Assembly: GCA_019347785.1 (NCBI GenBank)
Contig: JAHWKQ010000135.1
Coordinates: 1-6,305, forward strand
Source: Actinomycetota bacterium
GTDB lineage: Bacteria > Actinomycetota > Nitriliruptoria > Euzebyales > Egibacteraceae
Direction of reading: 5' to 3'
Length of the DNA: 6,305 nucleotides
A program made the translations under genes and the position numbers. Shown piece by piece: positions 5,551 through 6,305 of the stretch. The notes under the pieces were generated by a model. That model searched no databases. It was not told the origin of the DNA and saw only the letters and a program-made list of their open reading frames with translations. Each line of letters begins with the position of its first letter. The stretch's first letter is position 1.

Positions 5551-6305
5551 CAGGCCAGGGCATCCGCCCGGCGCAGCACGAGCACCCAGGTCAGGGCCCC
5601 GGAGAGCGCCAGGAGCACCAGCGCCGCCAGGCTCGCGTCGGCCCAGAAGGCCTCCCTGGTGAGGTTCCAGATGTCGGTGGCCAGGGTGGAGAAGCCGGCC
5701 GGCGCCAGCAGCAGGGTGGCCGGCAGCTCCTTCATCGTCGACAGGAGCACCAGCCCCGCGCCGGCCAGCAGCGCCGGGGCCAACAGCGGCAGCTCCACCA
5801 CCACCAGCCGGCGCAGGCGACCCGCGCCGAGCAGCCGTGCGGCGTCGTCGACGCCCGGGGGAATGGCGGCGACGCCGACCTGGGCCGCGCGCAGCGACTG
5901 GGCGCCGAAGTGCACGACGTACGCGAACACCAGCAGGGGCAGGGTCTGGTAGGCGGAGGACAACAGCACCGGCCCGTGCAGGGTCACCACCACCAGGGTC
6001 AGGGCGATCACCAGCCCGGGCAGGGCGAAGCCGCCCACGACGACGGCGTTGGCGGCGCCCGCGACCCCGCCGCGATGCCGCGCGGTCAGGTAGGCGACCG
6101 GCAGCACGGCCAGCACCGCCGTCGCGGCGGCGGCCAGGCCGGCGCCGGCGGTGTTGACCAGCGAGCCCAGCAGGGAGACAGGTGCGGCGCCCAGCGAGCT
6201 CGCCGCCTCCGACGTGGTGACGCCCCGCGCCGCCCAGTACGCCAGCACGGCGACGGGCGCCAGCAGGCAGCCCGCCACCACCCCACCGACGAACACGAGC
6301 GCCGG
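5550..6305 (-). CDS. iron(III)-type ABC transporter permease, C-terminal part (partial)
   Basis: The visible 251 residues are the C-terminal part of an inner-membrane permease of the binding-protein-dependent ABC importer class; the gene enters from the right edge. The hydrophobic segments are spaced as in the second half of the double-length FbpB/ThiP-type permeases. The cytoplasmic EAA loop, which docks the ATPase, reads PPGVDDAARLLGAGRLRRLVVVELPLLAPALLAG in pieces at about 149-182 of the visible part, with the conserved Gly and the L-P pair. After it comes STMKELPATLLLAPAGFSTLATDIWNLT (in part), a signature I associate with Fe(III) transporter permeases. A GTG at 6294-6296 exists, but the frame stays open to the window edge and the family needs more sequence upstream, so the real start is probably outside. 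Partner ATPase and binding-protein genes are not in the window. Stop TGA overlaps the next gene's ATG. Thiamine or another substrate is possible. Confidence 0.85.
   Translation of the reverse strand, partial: PALVFVGGVVAGCLLAPVAVLAYWAARGVTTSEAASSLGAAPVSLLGSLVNTAGAGLAAAATAVLAVLPVAYLTARHRGGVAGAANAVVVGGFALPGLVIALTLVVVTLHGPVLLSSAYQTLPLLVFAYVVHFGAQSLRAAQVGVAAIPPGVDDAARLLGAGRLRRLVVVELPLLAPALLAGAGLVLLSTMKELPATLLLAPAGFSTLATDIWNLTREAFWADASLAALVLLALSGALTWVLVLRRADALA

Noticed and set aside
4768..5952. 394-codon + strand open frame across the glycosyltransferase and permease genes
   Set aside because: Low-complexity Arg/Gln/Gly/His translation that spans the junction of two recognisable minus-strand membrane proteins; a GC-driven shadow.

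Overview
The window is a dense, very GC-rich stretch of bacterial chromosome. Nearly every third codon position is G or C, GTG starts are common, and gaps between genes are short. This, together with the PGM1-type ATP-grasp ligase and the style of the membrane proteins, points to an actinobacterium, possibly a deep-branching high-GC lineage. That placement is inference. I see no tRNA, rRNA, CRISPR array, insertion sequence or integrase.

Layout, left to right. The last few codons of an upstream + strand gene (1-29) are followed by a complete alpha/beta hydrolase (96-1031, +). Facing it is a two-gene minus-strand unit: an aquaglyceroporin of the MIP family (start 3405, stop at 2536) whose 3' end overlaps the start of an ATP-grasp ligase related to the pheganomycin peptide ligase PGM1 (2564 to 1056). 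A 156-bp relatively AT-rich divergent intergenic region (3406-3561) holds a recognisable promoter for the + strand, overlapped by a 19-bp sequence that matches the DtxR/IdeR iron-box consensus at 16 of 19 positions. To its right a + strand lipoprotein gene with a type-1 copper (cupredoxin) domain (3562-4174) is visibly broken. It has an in-frame TAG directly after a Ser/Ala/Gly repeat linker, and a one-base frameshift in a run of seven C that separates the copper ligands. Its 3' end overlaps by 40 bp, tail to tail, a second minus-strand unit: the C-terminal half of an iron(III)-type ABC transporter permease (runs off the right edge, ends 5550), coupled through a TGATG overlap to a polytopic GT-C-like glycosyltransferase (5550 to 4135).

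How the genes fit together: the two minus-strand pairs look translationally coupled, but neither pair forms an obvious known pathway. The iron-box-like operator, the copper lipoprotein and the Fe(III)-type permease hint at a metal-homeostasis theme on the right. The aquaglyceroporin-ligase pair is the most unusual coupling. I found no convincing wholly new system. The items most worth checking are the doubly interrupted cupredoxin gene, the iron-box-like operator and the aquaglyceroporin-peptide ligase pair.
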